DNA of 64,000 nt from Acidimicrobiia bacterium (GCA_016871315.1 VFZE01000005.1:1-64000), one strand, 5' to 3'; counted from the first letter of the stretch, positions 23,141-31,796 are shown. The notes: a model not told the origin generated them from the sequence alone. Program-made: numbers and translations.

Positions 23141-23347
23141 CTAGGACGCGCCGCCCTGGGCAGCAGCCGACGAGAGAGCTTCAGAGATCTTGCTGAAGAT
23201 CGTGCTGATGCTGCCGGCAACGCCGGGCATGATGGCGCCGGCGGCGACGGCAACGAAGCCGGCCATCAAGGCATATTCGATGAGGTCCTGACCGCGGGTA
23301 TCCTTCCAGATCCGCAGCTTCCAAACCAGACTGGTGAGTTTGTTCAT
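23141..23347 (-). CDS. Flp/Fap-type pilin
   Basis: The ATG at 23347 (AGAGGAG upstream) gives a 68-residue protein, MNKLTSLVWKLRIWKDTRGQ, then DLIEYALMAGFVAVAAGAIM and a short polar tail ending in AAAQGGAS. The Gly before an EY-containing hydrophobic helix is the Flp pilin pattern, with prepilin-peptidase cleavage probably after TRG. Flp pilins assemble into tight-adherence pili by a TadA-type machine. No tad, cpa or prepilin peptidase gene is in the window, so assembly genes must be elsewhere. A dedicated terminator suggests high independent expression. Confidence 0.88.
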   Translation of the reverse strand: MNKLTSLVWKLRIWKDTRGQDLIEYALMAGFVAVAAGAIMPGVAGSISTIFSKISEALSSAAAQGGAS

Positions 23348-23488
23348 TCTATCTAATCTCCTCTTCCCTGCAATAAGGGGTGTATTGTTTGCTAGGCCCA
23401 AGTTATCATTGGCGCGTTTTCGGAAGAATCAGGCAAAGACCCTAACCGGGCCGCGGAAAGAATCTCAGGTTCCAGGGGCTGCATCAGC

Positions 23489-24439
23489 TTATCCAAGTCG
23501 TAGGTGGGAAAACTGGTCAATCAATTGAAAACGTTGATGAACCGCGTCGATTCGTTCACCCCGTTGAGGGATTTGAGATTCATCCAGATTGCCCAAGTCC
23601 GAGGCTTGGCCAAGGTAGTTCACCTTGGTTGGGTCGATGCCCATGATACGGCAGCAAGTGGCGTCGACGGCCACCAGATCAGCACCCATCACGATGACAT
23701 TACTGGACTTGGGTGTTCCCTGAATCGGGCCGTTGCCCTCCATGCCGATGATGCCATCGACAATGGCAAAGTTACGGCGGAAGATGCGGCTCAGCCCGAC
23801 GATGGAGCGGTCAATGCCGGCATAATGCAGCGGATTCTTCGGCCAGCCGTAGACGGCGCCGGGCACCAAGCCGAAATAGTTCTTCATTGAGAGCGTCGCC
23901 CCGGCCCAATGATGGGTCTTCATTTTGGGTAAGGAGACAATGAGGTCGGCCTGCAGGGCGGTATTGGGCAGATAAATGGAGTCGTCATGAAGAAACCCTG
24001 GGCGGCGGGAAACATCGTCCCGGTTGAGGTCGACAAACAGAGACTCAAAGCGCGGGACCGCTTCCATATATCCGGCCTCCTCGGCAAGGAACAATGTGTC
24101 CCGGCGGTGGCCAGGGCCTTCGCCGATGCGAACGTCGGCGGCACCCAGCGAGCGGAACAATTCCACGGTGGCGGCAAGCACGGCCGGATGGGTGTTGATG
24201 CAGGTCTTGTGGTCGAACTCAACGAGGTTCGGTTTGAGTAGCACGCGCTTGCCGCGTGCATCCAGACCGCACTCCTGTGCGCCGCGGCGCAAGAGCGGCA
24301 ACAGGTCGGTGGCGTAGCCTTGGGCTTTGAGAACGGCGATCGGAGAGGGCTGTCGCGGCGGCTCCGGAGCGCGCGCGCAGGAGGCCAGGGCTCCCGCCGC
24401 GGCGGGAAGCAAAACGCGCCTGGTGAGTTGGGTTTTCAT
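23489..24439 (-). CDS. DUF362 domain protein, exported
   Basis: A 316-residue protein with an Arg-containing signal and a possible lipobox (RRVLLPAAAGALASCARAP). The remainder matches DUF362: VLLKPNLVEFDHKTCINTHP, IGEGPGHRRDT, SLPKMKTHHWAGATLSMKNY, and MGADLVAVDATCCRIMGI. DUF362 proteins are often linked to iron-sulfur or redox processes but no reaction is fixed. No ferredoxin Cys cluster is seen here. It overlaps the upstream toroid gene by 4 bases (ATGA), so the two are co-translated. Function unknown. Confidence 0.85.
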   Translation of the reverse strand: MKTQLTRRVLLPAAAGALASCARAPEPPRQPSPIAVLKAQGYATDLLPLLRRGAQECGLDARGKRVLLKPNLVEFDHKTCINTHPAVLAATVELFRSLGAADVRIGEGPGHRRDTLFLAEEAGYMEAVPRFESLFVDLNRDDVSRRPGFLHDDSIYLPNTALQADLIVSLPKMKTHHWAGATLSMKNYFGLVPGAVYGWPKNPLHYAGIDRSIVGLSRIFRRNFAIVDGIIGMEGNGPIQGTPKSSNVIVMGADLVAVDATCCRIMGIDPTKVNYLGQASDLGNLDESQIPQRGERIDAVHQRFQLIDQFSHLRLG

Positions 24440-25323
24440 GCGGATCCAACCTTCAGGAGACGGAAGTTGGGGCCGGCGGCCAATTCCCGCAGCGCCAGAA
24501 GAAGGTTGTCGCGCGTGGAGATCGCACGCAGAGGGGGAACCGGCCGTCCGTGAATGCGGAGAGCCAGGTGGAGCCAGGCCTCCGCGAGCGGGGAGGGCCT
24601 GGATTCGAGCCAGGCAGTGGCCTTGTCGAGCGAACGGTCGAATTCCCGCAAGCGCGCTTGTTGAAGCCCGATCAGCGCCAGCGCCGTGGTCTCTGGATAA
24701 GAAGGTAGCTCGACCTCGAGCGAGTACGGAGCGCCGTAGTTCCAGCCGCCGTCATTGCAGCGGCGCGCAAGCAGCATCTCCTGGGCCAGCGCAAGCCTTG
24801 CCCGGAGTCGGTCTTGCAGCGAAGCGTCCAGGCCCGGATTCAGCCGCAGTGCCAGTTGCAGCGCAACCATCGCGTGCACCGTCGGCTCGATCCAGGAATG
24901 AGTGCCGGGAAACCAGTTCCAGCCGTACAGGTTAGGACGGTAATTCTTTTCGATGGACCAGAGCCGGTTGGCCGCGCGCCGCAGCAATGAGCTTTCCGCC
25001 CCTCGGGCTTCCAGCAGCCAATTCAGGCCGGCATGAAAAGGCGGACCCGACTGCTGGCGAAGACAATGGAGGGTTACGAACAGAGCAGTAGTCCAGTTCG
25101 GCTCTTTCACGGTGTTGTTCGGCCGGCAGCCTCCCTCTGGAAGCTGCCAGCTTCGAATCAGATTCCAGGATTGCGTGGAGATGCCATCCGGATGAAGGGC
25201 CAGCTTCGCATAATAGGTCGGTTCAAGCCAGGAAGAGCGCCCCGGGAAATAGCCCCAGCCGCCATCGGCATTGCGGGCAGCGGCAAGTTGTTCCAGCGGC
25301 GTGGCGGGTGCAGAGACGGGCAT
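24436..25323 (-). CDS. Prenyltransferase/squalene-cyclase-like alpha toroid protein
   Basis: A protein of 295 residues with repeated QW-type motifs: NADGGWGYFPGRSSWLEPT, EGGCRPNN, GWNWFPGTHSWIEPT, CNDGGWNYG. These build the alpha/alpha toroid of terpene cyclases and prenyltransferases, but the catalytic DxDD of cyclases is absent, so it is likely a non-enzymatic relative. The annotated ATG at 25323 is late. An AAAGGA site at about 25353 precedes ATT/CTG codons that would add a short hydrophobic leader (LPIAAWMPVSAPA), so the true start may be a rare codon. It is co-operonic with the DUF362 gene. Confidence 0.7.
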   Translation of the reverse strand: MPVSAPATPLEQLAAARNADGGWGYFPGRSSWLEPTYYAKLALHPDGISTQSWNLIRSWQLPEGGCRPNNTVKEPNWTTALFVTLHCLRQQSGPPFHAGLNWLLEARGAESSLLRRAANRLWSIEKNYRPNLYGWNWFPGTHSWIEPTVHAMVALQLALRLNPGLDASLQDRLRARLALAQEMLLARRCNDGGWNYGAPYSLEVELPSYPETTALALIGLQQARLREFDRSLDKATAWLESRPSPLAEAWLHLALRIHGRPVPPLRAISTRDNLLLALRELAAGPNFRLLKVGSA

Positions 25324-25371
25324 CCACGCCGCTATCGGCAGAATCGGCGAATTCCTTTAGGCTGCACGGAG

Positions 25372-25683
25372 TTAGCCGGGCCGGTAGGGGTTTCGCGCCG
25401 GGTTGTACCACCCCACCAGACGCTCATGCATCTGGCGGCGGATGGCCCTAAAAGCGGGATCATCGGCGCGGTTGTGGAATTCGCCAGGGTCGCGCTCGTA
25501 GATGCCGGCATATTCGGCGAGCGCCCGGCTTACCTTTCCCTGCGGGACGCGGCCTGGATAGCTGACGATCAGCGGCACGGCCACCGAGGGTTCAAACAGG
25601 CAGAGCTTTTGCATCAGGCCGTGATCGCCATCCATGTCGCCATGGTCGGAGGTGTAGATGACGATGGTGTTCTCCGCAAGGCT
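25372..25683 (-). pseudogene. Sulfatase remnant, truncated and internally deleted
   Basis: The frame reads SLAENTIVIYTSDHGDMDGD, then FEPSVAVPLIVSYPGRVPQG, typical of the metal-binding C-terminal half of family S1 sulfatases. It then jumps from LAEYAGI to YERDPGEFHNRADDP, missing the usual segment of roughly a hundred residues between these blocks. The N-terminal half with the CxPxR formylglycine site is absent, and there is no start. It lies between the toroid gene and the divergent tldD. It is a clear pseudogene. Confidence 0.85.
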
Positions 25684-25772
25684 CCATGTACGTTGATGGC
25701 TGAGTCAGCGCGGTGCGGTCTGCTTTCGAAATCAGATCGGTCTGCAATCTGCGTGCTACGCTCAGAAATAGG

Positions 25773-27203
25773 ATGCCTTTTTCTGATTCGTTTTTTGCGC
25801 GGAAGTTCAATCTGACAGTGCGCGACCTGGAAAGTTGCCTTGCCGAGGCGCTGTCCCGCGGCGGCGACTACGCCGATCTGTATTTCGAGTACCTGGAGAC
25901 GACCTCGATCTCGCTGGATGAATCGATCGTCAAGACGGCCACGCAAGGGGTGAGCGTCGGCGTCGGCGTTCGGGTGATCAGCGGAGAACGGACCGGGTAC
26001 GCCTACTGCGACAACCTGTCGCCGGAGCGGATACGCGATGCGGCGCGCGTGGCGGCTTGCATTGCCGATGGGCCGTCAACGCTGGTGAAGACCGGGTTTC
26101 AAGAATCCGCGGCGCATGATCTTTACCCCGTGGTATCACCCTCCTCCGACGCGCCGCTGCTCGAGCGGGTCCGCTTGGTGCAGCGCGCCGATGAAGCGGC
26201 GAGGAGTTACGACAAGCGGGTGTTCCAAGTCCAGGCCTCTTATCTGGATTCCCTCAAGCAGGTGATGGTGGCGACAAGCGATGGCACACTGAGCTTTGAC
26301 CGGCAGCCAATGGCGCGCCTGAACGTGGCGGCGCTGGCGCGGGAGGAGGAAGGCACCCCACAGCGCGGGTTTTCCGGAGGCGGAGGCCGCGTCGGGCTGG
26401 ATTTCTTCCAAGCGGATAAGAGTCCGGAGGCGTTTGCGCGCGAAGCCGCGCGGCAGGCGATTGTGCAGCTGGGCGCGGTGGACGCGCCGAGCGGCGAGCA
26501 GACCGTGGTGCTCGGGCCGGGCTGGCCGGGCGTGCTTCTGCATGAAGCGGTGGGCCATGGGTTGGAGGCGGATTTCAACCGCAAGAAGCTCTCGGCATAT
26601 TCGGACCGCATCGGGCAGCAGGTGGCTTCGCCGCTGGTGACGGTGATCGACGACGGTACCATCCAGGACCGCCGCGGGTCCCTGAACGTGGACGATGAAG
26701 GCGCCCCGACGCGGCGCAATGTTCTCATCGAGAAGGGCATTTTGCGCGGCTACTTACAGGACCGGTTGTCGAGCAGGATTCTGGGCGCGGAAGGAACAGG
26801 GAGCGGGCGGCGGGAAAGCTACCAGCACATCCCGATGCCGCGGATGACCAACACGTTCATGCTGGCCGGGGAGGGCGATCCGGAAGAGATCATACGGTCT
26901 GTGGAGAAGGGTGTTTATTGCGTGAACTTCGGCGGCGGGCAGGTGGATATCACGAGCGGGAAGTTCGTCTTTTCGGCAACCGAAAGCTACCTTATCGAAG
27001 GCGGGCGGATCACACGGCCCATCCGCGGAGCGACGCTGATCGGCAACGGTCCGGACGCCATGCGCAAGGTAAGCATGGTGGGCAACGATCTAAAGCTGGA
27101 CGAGGGGATCGGTAGCTGCGGCAAGGACGGGCAAATGGTTCCGGTGGGCGTGGGGATTCCGACCATCCGCATCGACAGGATGACGGTCGGAGGCACGGCC
27201 TGA
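25773..27203 (+). CDS. tldD: TldD family metalloprotease subunit
   Basis: The ATG at 25773 starts a 476-residue protein (the frame opens 20 codons earlier over the sulfatase remnant). The zinc motif is HEAVGHGLEAD (HExxxH), and the C-terminal half has GGGQVDITSGKFVF, both typical of TldD. TldD forms a heterodimer with TldE that threads and cleaves unfolded peptides, including leader peptides of some ribosomal natural products. The next gene is tldE, sharing one base, so the complete complex is present. No obvious RiPP precursor was found alongside. Confidence 0.95.
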   Translation: MPFSDSFFARKFNLTVRDLESCLAEALSRGGDYADLYFEYLETTSISLDESIVKTATQGVSVGVGVRVISGERTGYAYCDNLSPERIRDAARVAACIADGPSTLVKTGFQESAAHDLYPVVSPSSDAPLLERVRLVQRADEAARSYDKRVFQVQASYLDSLKQVMVATSDGTLSFDRQPMARLNVAALAREEEGTPQRGFSGGGGRVGLDFFQADKSPEAFAREAARQAIVQLGAVDAPSGEQTVVLGPGWPGVLLHEAVGHGLEADFNRKKLSAYSDRIGQQVASPLVTVIDDGTIQDRRGSLNVDDEGAPTRRNVLIEKGILRGYLQDRLSSRILGAEGTGSGRRESYQHIPMPRMTNTFMLAGEGDPEEIIRSVEKGVYCVNFGGGQVDITSGKFVFSATESYLIEGGRITRPIRGATLIGNGPDAMRKVSMVGNDLKLDEGIGSCGKDGQMVPVGVGIPTIRIDRMTVGGTA

Positions 27204-28543
27204 TGATTGTTGAGCTGGCGCGGCAGGCGGTGAAGATGGCGATGGTGCAGGGAGCGGCCGCGGCCGAGTGCACGGCCGTCGAGGGCGATGAATTCTCCGT
27301 TACGGTGCGCATGGGCGAGGTGGAGAGCATCAAGGAGTCCGGCGCGCGCGGCACCGGGATTCGCGTGCTGGTGAACAAGAACGCCGGATCTTCCTACACC
27401 TCCGATTTGAGCGAGCAAGGAATTCATGCAATGGTTACGCGCGCGCTGGAGCTGGCGCGCGTGACAACCGCGGATCCCCACGCCGGCATGCCGGAGCCGG
27501 ATGAGCTTGGGAAGCTGAACGGGAGCCTGGATCTGTATCACGCCGACATCGCCACGCTGAAAGCGGAGGAGAAAGTGGACCTGGCGCGGCGCGCGGAGAA
27601 GGCGGCCCTCGATGCCGATCCGCGGATCACCAATTCCGACGGCGGTTCTTTTGGCTCCCATACCAGCCTGCATGCATTCGCCAATTCGCTGGGCTTTGAG
27701 GGAGAGTACCGCACCTCGTCGTGCTCGCTGAGCGCGGTGCCCGTGGCGCGGGAAGGTGAATCGATGGAGCGTGACTATTGGTATACCGCGGCGCGGTCGT
27801 TTGCGCGGCTGGAATCGCCGGAGCAGATCGGGCGCATCGCGGCGGAGCGGGTGCTGCGGCGATTGAATCCCCGCAAAGTGCCGACCTGCAAGGTGCCCGT
27901 AGTGTTTGAGCATCGCGCTGCACGTTCCCTGGTCGGCCACGTGTACGAAGCGGTGCACGGGGAATCGGTCTACCGCAAGGCGTCGTTCCTGGCGGGCAAG
28001 CTGGGCCAGCAAGTTGCCTCCGAAAATGTGACCATCGTCGACGACAGCACGATTCCCGGGCTGTTTGGAACTTCCCCATTCGACGATGAAGGCGTTCCCT
28101 CGCGCCGGACGGTGGTGGTGGAGCGCGGCGTCTTGCGCAGCTACCTTCTGAACACCTACACGGGACGCAAGCTCGGGATGAAGACGACGGGTAACGCCAG
28201 CCGCGGGCTTTCGGGGAACATCGGCATCGGCCACGGCAACCTGTATCTGGAAAATGGCCATGCAACCAACGCCGATCTGTTCGCGGCCGCCGGCTCGGGC
28301 TTGTACGTCACCGAGCTGATCGGTCACGGCTTCAACGCCGTCACCGGTGATTATTCGATTGGCGCGACGGGCTTGTGGATTGAGAATGGAGCGTTGGCCT
28401 ATCCGGTCTCGGAGGTAACCATCGCCGCCAATCTTCGCGATATGCTGATGGGGATTCAACTGGTGGCGGGCGATCTGGAGTTTCGCGGCTCGGTGGCCTC
28501 GCCTTCGATCCTCATACGGGAGATGACGGTCAGTGGTCAATAA
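27203..28543 (+). CDS. tldE: TldE/PmbA family partner of TldD
   Basis: A 446-residue TldE-type protein, the non-catalytic half of the TldD/E heterodimer: it lacks the HExxxH motif and shows VFEHRAARSLVGHVYEAVHG in the equivalent place. Other family blocks are TTGNASRGLSGN and YVTELIGHGFNAVTGDYSIG. The start ATG overlaps the tldD stop by one base, a tight coupling consistent with equal amounts of both subunits. In other bacteria this complex matures microcin B17 and degrades CcdA-like peptides. Confidence 0.95.
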   Translation: MIVELARQAVKMAMVQGAAAAECTAVEGDEFSVTVRMGEVESIKESGARGTGIRVLVNKNAGSSYTSDLSEQGIHAMVTRALELARVTTADPHAGMPEPDELGKLNGSLDLYHADIATLKAEEKVDLARRAEKAALDADPRITNSDGGSFGSHTSLHAFANSLGFEGEYRTSSCSLSAVPVAREGESMERDYWYTAARSFARLESPEQIGRIAAERVLRRLNPRKVPTCKVPVVFEHRAARSLVGHVYEAVHGESVYRKASFLAGKLGQQVASENVTIVDDSTIPGLFGTSPFDDEGVPSRRTVVVERGVLRSYLLNTYTGRKLGMKTTGNASRGLSGNIGIGHGNLYLENGHATNADLFAAAGSGLYVTELIGHGFNAVTGDYSIGATGLWIENGALAYPVSEVTIAANLRDMLMGIQLVAGDLEFRGSVASPSILIREMTVSGQ

Positions 28544-29000
28544 AGCAAAAGAAAAGAGGCCCTTGATTCCCCTGCCGGTGCTGATTCTGGCAGTGCTCGG
28601 GGCAATCGGTGGCGGCGGCTTCTGGCTGTTCTTGAAGTACTTGAATGTCCAGCCCCCGAAGCCGGTTCTCACTGCGGAAGCAAAGGCCTATGTGCGCAAT
28701 CTTCAACTGGCCGATGTCGAGATGAAGGCGGCGGAAAGCTACATTGGCCAGGAGATTGTGGAGATCACGGGCAAGATCACCAATGCGGGCGAGCGGGAAT
28801 TGAAGCAGGTGGATTTGAACTGCATATTCTACGATCCATATGGTCAGGTGGTTCTGCGGCGGCTCGTGTCGATTGTGCGCAGCGATTCCGGCGGACTTTC
28901 TCCGGGCAAAACGGCCGATTTCCGGCTGCCCTTTGACGATTTGCCGCAGAGCTGGAACAAGACGATGCCGCAACTGGTGATCGCGCAGATCATTTTCTGA
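28533..29000 (+). CDS. Membrane-anchored small protein with FxLYD/DUF2393-like domain
   Basis: GTG start at 28533, overlapping the end of tldE by 11 bases. The 155-residue product has one N-terminal membrane helix (LPVLILAVLGAIGGGGFWLF), then a soluble beta domain: VEITGKITNAGERELKQVDL, CIFYDPYGQVVLRRL, SPGKTADFRLPFDDLP. That pattern is the FxLYD/DUF2393 immunoglobulin-like fold found in acidobacterial anchored proteins. The domain faces outward. Its place at the end of the tldDE operon may be functional or just co-transcription; no substrate is known. Confidence 0.7.
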   Translation: MVNKAKEKRPLIPLPVLILAVLGAIGGGGFWLFLKYLNVQPPKPVLTAEAKAYVRNLQLADVEMKAAESYIGQEIVEITGKITNAGERELKQVDLNCIFYDPYGQVVLRRLVSIVRSDSGGLSPGKTADFRLPFDDLPQSWNKTMPQLVIAQIIF

Positions 29001-29008
29001 GGCCTGAG

Positions 29009-30568
29009 GTGGCGAACATCCTGCTCGTAGATGACGATGACGATCAGCTGGAGCTGCGCAGCCTGATTCTCAAAGAGGCGGGCCACAAGGTCCGCACGGC
29101 GACCTCGCCGGAGGATGCGCGCCGGAGTTTCGACACCGAAGCTCCCGATACGGTAGTGATGGATCTGCGTCTGCCTGCTGCCGAAGATGGTTTGTCGCTG
29201 ATTCGGCACATGCGGGGCGGCGCAGGGAATCCGAGGATCTATGTGGTCTCCGGATGGCCGGCCGATCTGAACAACCGGCCCGAGTCGGCGATGGTGGACC
29301 GCGTCCTGGAAAAGCCCGTGAAATCAGAAGTGCTCCTAGGACTGCTGAAGCTTGTGCTTTGCTGCGTACTGGCGCCGCCGCTGCTGGCGGCAACGCATGG
29401 GTTCAGCCTGGAGCATCCGGCGGAAGTGGTTGCCGAGATTCAGTTCCGCGAATCTGGTCTGGCGGCCCTTCTGGTGGACGCCAAGCCGGCGGGACATGTG
29501 CAGGTCCTCGATGTCCGGCAGCGCTACGGGGTGATGCTGGGGGAACTCTCCGCCGGCGCGCATGAGTTACGGACTCCGGGTGAGGCCGCGGTTACGATCC
29601 GCAGTTTTGCGAAGGATGATCCGCACTACGAGGTCATCGCCAACGCCCCGTACCTCTACGCACGGCCCAATACCGTGGGCACGCTGTCGGACGTGCCGCT
29701 ATTGGTCTATTGCGAACGGCTTGGCGAGCAATTGCAGTACACCGCTATTTTTTCCAACGAGGATGGCGGGACATCCACCCGCGCGCTGATGGCGCGCTGG
29801 GGGCGGACCACCGATATCGAGCACGTCTATCGCTACTGGCCAGCCAGCGGCCGGGCGGAGATTCAAACCAAGGGACACGCCGATGTGTTGTTCCAAGGGC
29901 GGCGCGAGGGTAGACATCCACTGCTTTATGTTTCGACCGACAACAATATGGTGGCCGGCCAGGGCGAGTCTCCGGTGCGCTACCAACTGGCTCCGATCCT
30001 GGTGGATCTAAGCGGATCGTCGAGGGAGAAAGTGATGGACGATCATCCTTTCACCTACCGGTTGGCTGCCGAGGAACTCGCGCGGGAAGGCAAGCTGCGG
30101 CCGTTCCGCACGGTGGACGGCCAAAAGATATCCGATCCGCGGAATTATCTGTATCTGGAGGCGCACGTGGGGAGCAGCGGCGCCCGCATCGCCGCTCGGG
30201 TCAGACTCCAGCGCGAAGGCCGCTGGCGGACCTCGCACCTGGGCCGCGTCGACTACGCGATCGAACGCGGCGGATGGGTGCGGACCACGGTGGAGCTGCC
30301 GCCCGGAACCCGGCCCACCGAGATCGCCGAAATCGGATTCGACTGTCTGGTGGAGCCGGCCGGCCGCGACAAGCCTGCCCCCATCGCCGGCGCCTGCGTG
30401 GTGAAAGAGGTGAGCCGGCTATTTATGCTGGAAGCGGACCATGTCCCGGGCGGAAACTTCTGGCGGCTCGCCGCCAGTGGCAACGGCTGGGCAATCCCCA
30501 CCGGGGAAACTCTTACCTGGTCTCTCGCGCCAGGAGCTTCTTCTTCGCCGCCGCAAAATCCTCGCTAA
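29009..30568 (+). CDS. Response-regulator receiver fused to an exported-type domain
   Basis: Residues 1-115 are a complete receiver domain: DDDDD at 8-12, phosphoacceptor D52 (TVVMDLRLP), the Ser in VVSGWP and Lys in LEKPV. The frame then continues with no stop through LLGLLKLVLCCVLAPPLLAA, which reads as the last receiver helix and at once as a signal peptide, into about 390 residues of beta-rich sequence (GFSLEHPAEVV, PYLYARPNTVGTL). I do not recognise this second part; it looks like an exported protein. Either it is a single protein with a cytoplasmic receiver, or a second gene starts internally at a GTG near 29330-29354. The gene begins with GTG 8 bases after the preceding gene. Confidence 0.7.
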   Translation: MANILLVDDDDDQLELRSLILKEAGHKVRTATSPEDARRSFDTEAPDTVVMDLRLPAAEDGLSLIRHMRGGAGNPRIYVVSGWPADLNNRPESAMVDRVLEKPVKSEVLLGLLKLVLCCVLAPPLLAATHGFSLEHPAEVVAEIQFRESGLAALLVDAKPAGHVQVLDVRQRYGVMLGELSAGAHELRTPGEAAVTIRSFAKDDPHYEVIANAPYLYARPNTVGTLSDVPLLVYCERLGEQLQYTAIFSNEDGGTSTRALMARWGRTTDIEHVYRYWPASGRAEIQTKGHADVLFQGRREGRHPLLYVSTDNNMVAGQGESPVRYQLAPILVDLSGSSREKVMDDHPFTYRLAAEELAREGKLRPFRTVDGQKISDPRNYLYLEAHVGSSGARIAARVRLQREGRWRTSHLGRVDYAIERGGWVRTTVELPPGTRPTEIAEIGFDCLVEPAGRDKPAPIAGACVVKEVSRLFMLEADHVPGGNFWRLAASGNGWAIPTGETLTWSLAPGASSSPPQNPR

Positions 30569-31103
30569 GCTGGCGGGTGATTTTATCGGCGACGTCGGCG
30601 CTGGCTCCTTTGAACTTGGCGCCAAGACTCTCCTTGGTTGTGGACCAAAGCACGTCGCCGTCCTTGTTGACGAGCCGCACGGAAGCTACGGCTTCATGTT
30701 TGCGCTCGGCGATCCGCATCGATTCATTCTCTCCGACGCCGACGCTGCCGAAACCGGTCCGGCGGCCGTTGCCGGAGCGGCTGTTTACCGAGCCGGTGCC
30801 AAAACTGGCCGCCGCGCGCGCGTTGACACCCTCACTAGACTGGAAGGTATCGGTAAAGACAAGATCCTCGGCCGACCCCTTCAAGAACGCGTCGGCGCGG
30901 TCGGGATTCTCCGTAATCACGAACAGTCCCGTACGCTGCAGGCTCGCGATGACCATGTCGCGAATGTGGTTGGCTGTTTCCCCGCCTGCCATGCGATCGA
31001 CGTGGATCCGGCGCACCGCCACAAGGTGCCTCTCCAGATCCTCGTTGATTTCGATCGCCGGCTGCGCCATGGCCAAACAGCAGGCCAGCGCCGCCCGCCT
31101 CAC
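30513..31103 (-). CDS. Small secreted protein of unknown function
   Basis: A 196-residue protein with a short hydrophobic start (MRRAALACCLAMAQP), then RDMVIASLQRTGLFVITENP, DAFLKGSAEDLVFTDTFQ, a Gly/Ser-rich centre and VRLVNKDGDVLWSTTKES. The last block is like the CsgG/TolB-type group in which secreted lipoproteins report a damaged or added nucleotide-binding-like motif, but I cannot name a family. Its last 56 bases overlap the 3' end of the receiver fusion on the other strand. It shares a 4-base overlap with its upstream neighbour, so they form an operon. Confidence 0.65.
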   Translation of the reverse strand: MRRAALACCLAMAQPAIEINEDLERHLVAVRRIHVDRMAGGETANHIRDMVIASLQRTGLFVITENPDRADAFLKGSAEDLVFTDTFQSSEGVNARAAASFGTGSVNSRSGNGRRTGFGSVGVGENESMRIAERKHEAVASVRLVNKDGDVLWSTTKESLGAKFKGASADVADKITRQLSEDFAAAKKKLLARETR

Positions 31104-31555
31104 CCTTTCCCCGCCTTCCGGGACTCTTCGTCCTGATAGGTGATCTTGATGCCCGTCCGGGCTTCCAGACCGGCGAGCACGCTGCGGACGTCATCCTTGT
31201 CTACTCGGAATACCAGGGCCTGTTGCTGACCCTCCGGGTCGGTATAGCCGATGGTGAGGTAGTGCTTGCGTGATTTGCTAAGCACGAACAACGGGGAAAC
31301 AACCACCGCCATGCCGATTCTTCGGCTGACCCGCTGACCATACTCAAGCAGATTGATCTGGTCGTAGCGGACCTCGATGGTGCGCCCCTTGGCAGCGAAC
31401 AACATGCTGCCGGGAGTCATGGTTTGGATACTGCCTTCGGTTCCATTCTTGAGGTGTGCGAGGGTACCGCCGACGTATTCCGCGCGGCTACCCAATCCTG
31501 CGGCACTGGCAAGGGCAAGGGCAAGTACGACGAACATATAACGATATGAATGCAT
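31100..31555 (-). CDS. Small exported protein, unknown function
   Basis: The ATG at 31555 begins a signal peptide, MHSYRYMFVVLALALASAAG; the frame extends 24 codons upstream over intergenic sequence. The rest (151 residues in all) has AEYVGGTLAHLKNGTEGSI, IEVRYDQINLLEYGQRVSR and LTIGYTDPEGQQQALVFRV, a beta-rich pattern resembling a PH-like membrane-bound protein seen in Acidobacteriota. No enzyme motif is visible. It overlaps the downstream gene by 4 bases, which suggests that the two secreted products act together. Confidence 0.65.
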   Translation of the reverse strand: MHSYRYMFVVLALALASAAGLGSRAEYVGGTLAHLKNGTEGSIQTMTPGSMLFAAKGRTIEVRYDQINLLEYGQRVSRRIGMAVVVSPLFVLSKSRKHYLTIGYTDPEGQQQALVFRVDKDDVRSVLAGLEARTGIKITYQDEESRKAGKG

Positions 31556-31796
31556 AAGCAGTGATTCTCCAACCCATAGTTGAGGCGCTTTGGAGGAATT
31601 CTCAAGCTCGATCTTTTGGCTTTTCAACGCGCGCGATGGTAGATTTCCTATCGCGAATCCGGCGATGAGAATCAGTGCAGAGGAATCTGAGAAGGGATAT
31701 ATCCAGGCCGGTATCGGAGGCCGTGGAATGGACGGCGAAGACGGCTCCGGCCGGGCCCCAAGTCATGCTCGAGCAGCAACGTGTAAACTCATCGGA

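Noticed and set aside
26987-28672. 561-residue open frame on the minus strand
   Set aside because: It is the reverse of tldD-tldE, which are fully supported by family motifs; the antisense frame is open only because of high GC content and has no recognisable domain.
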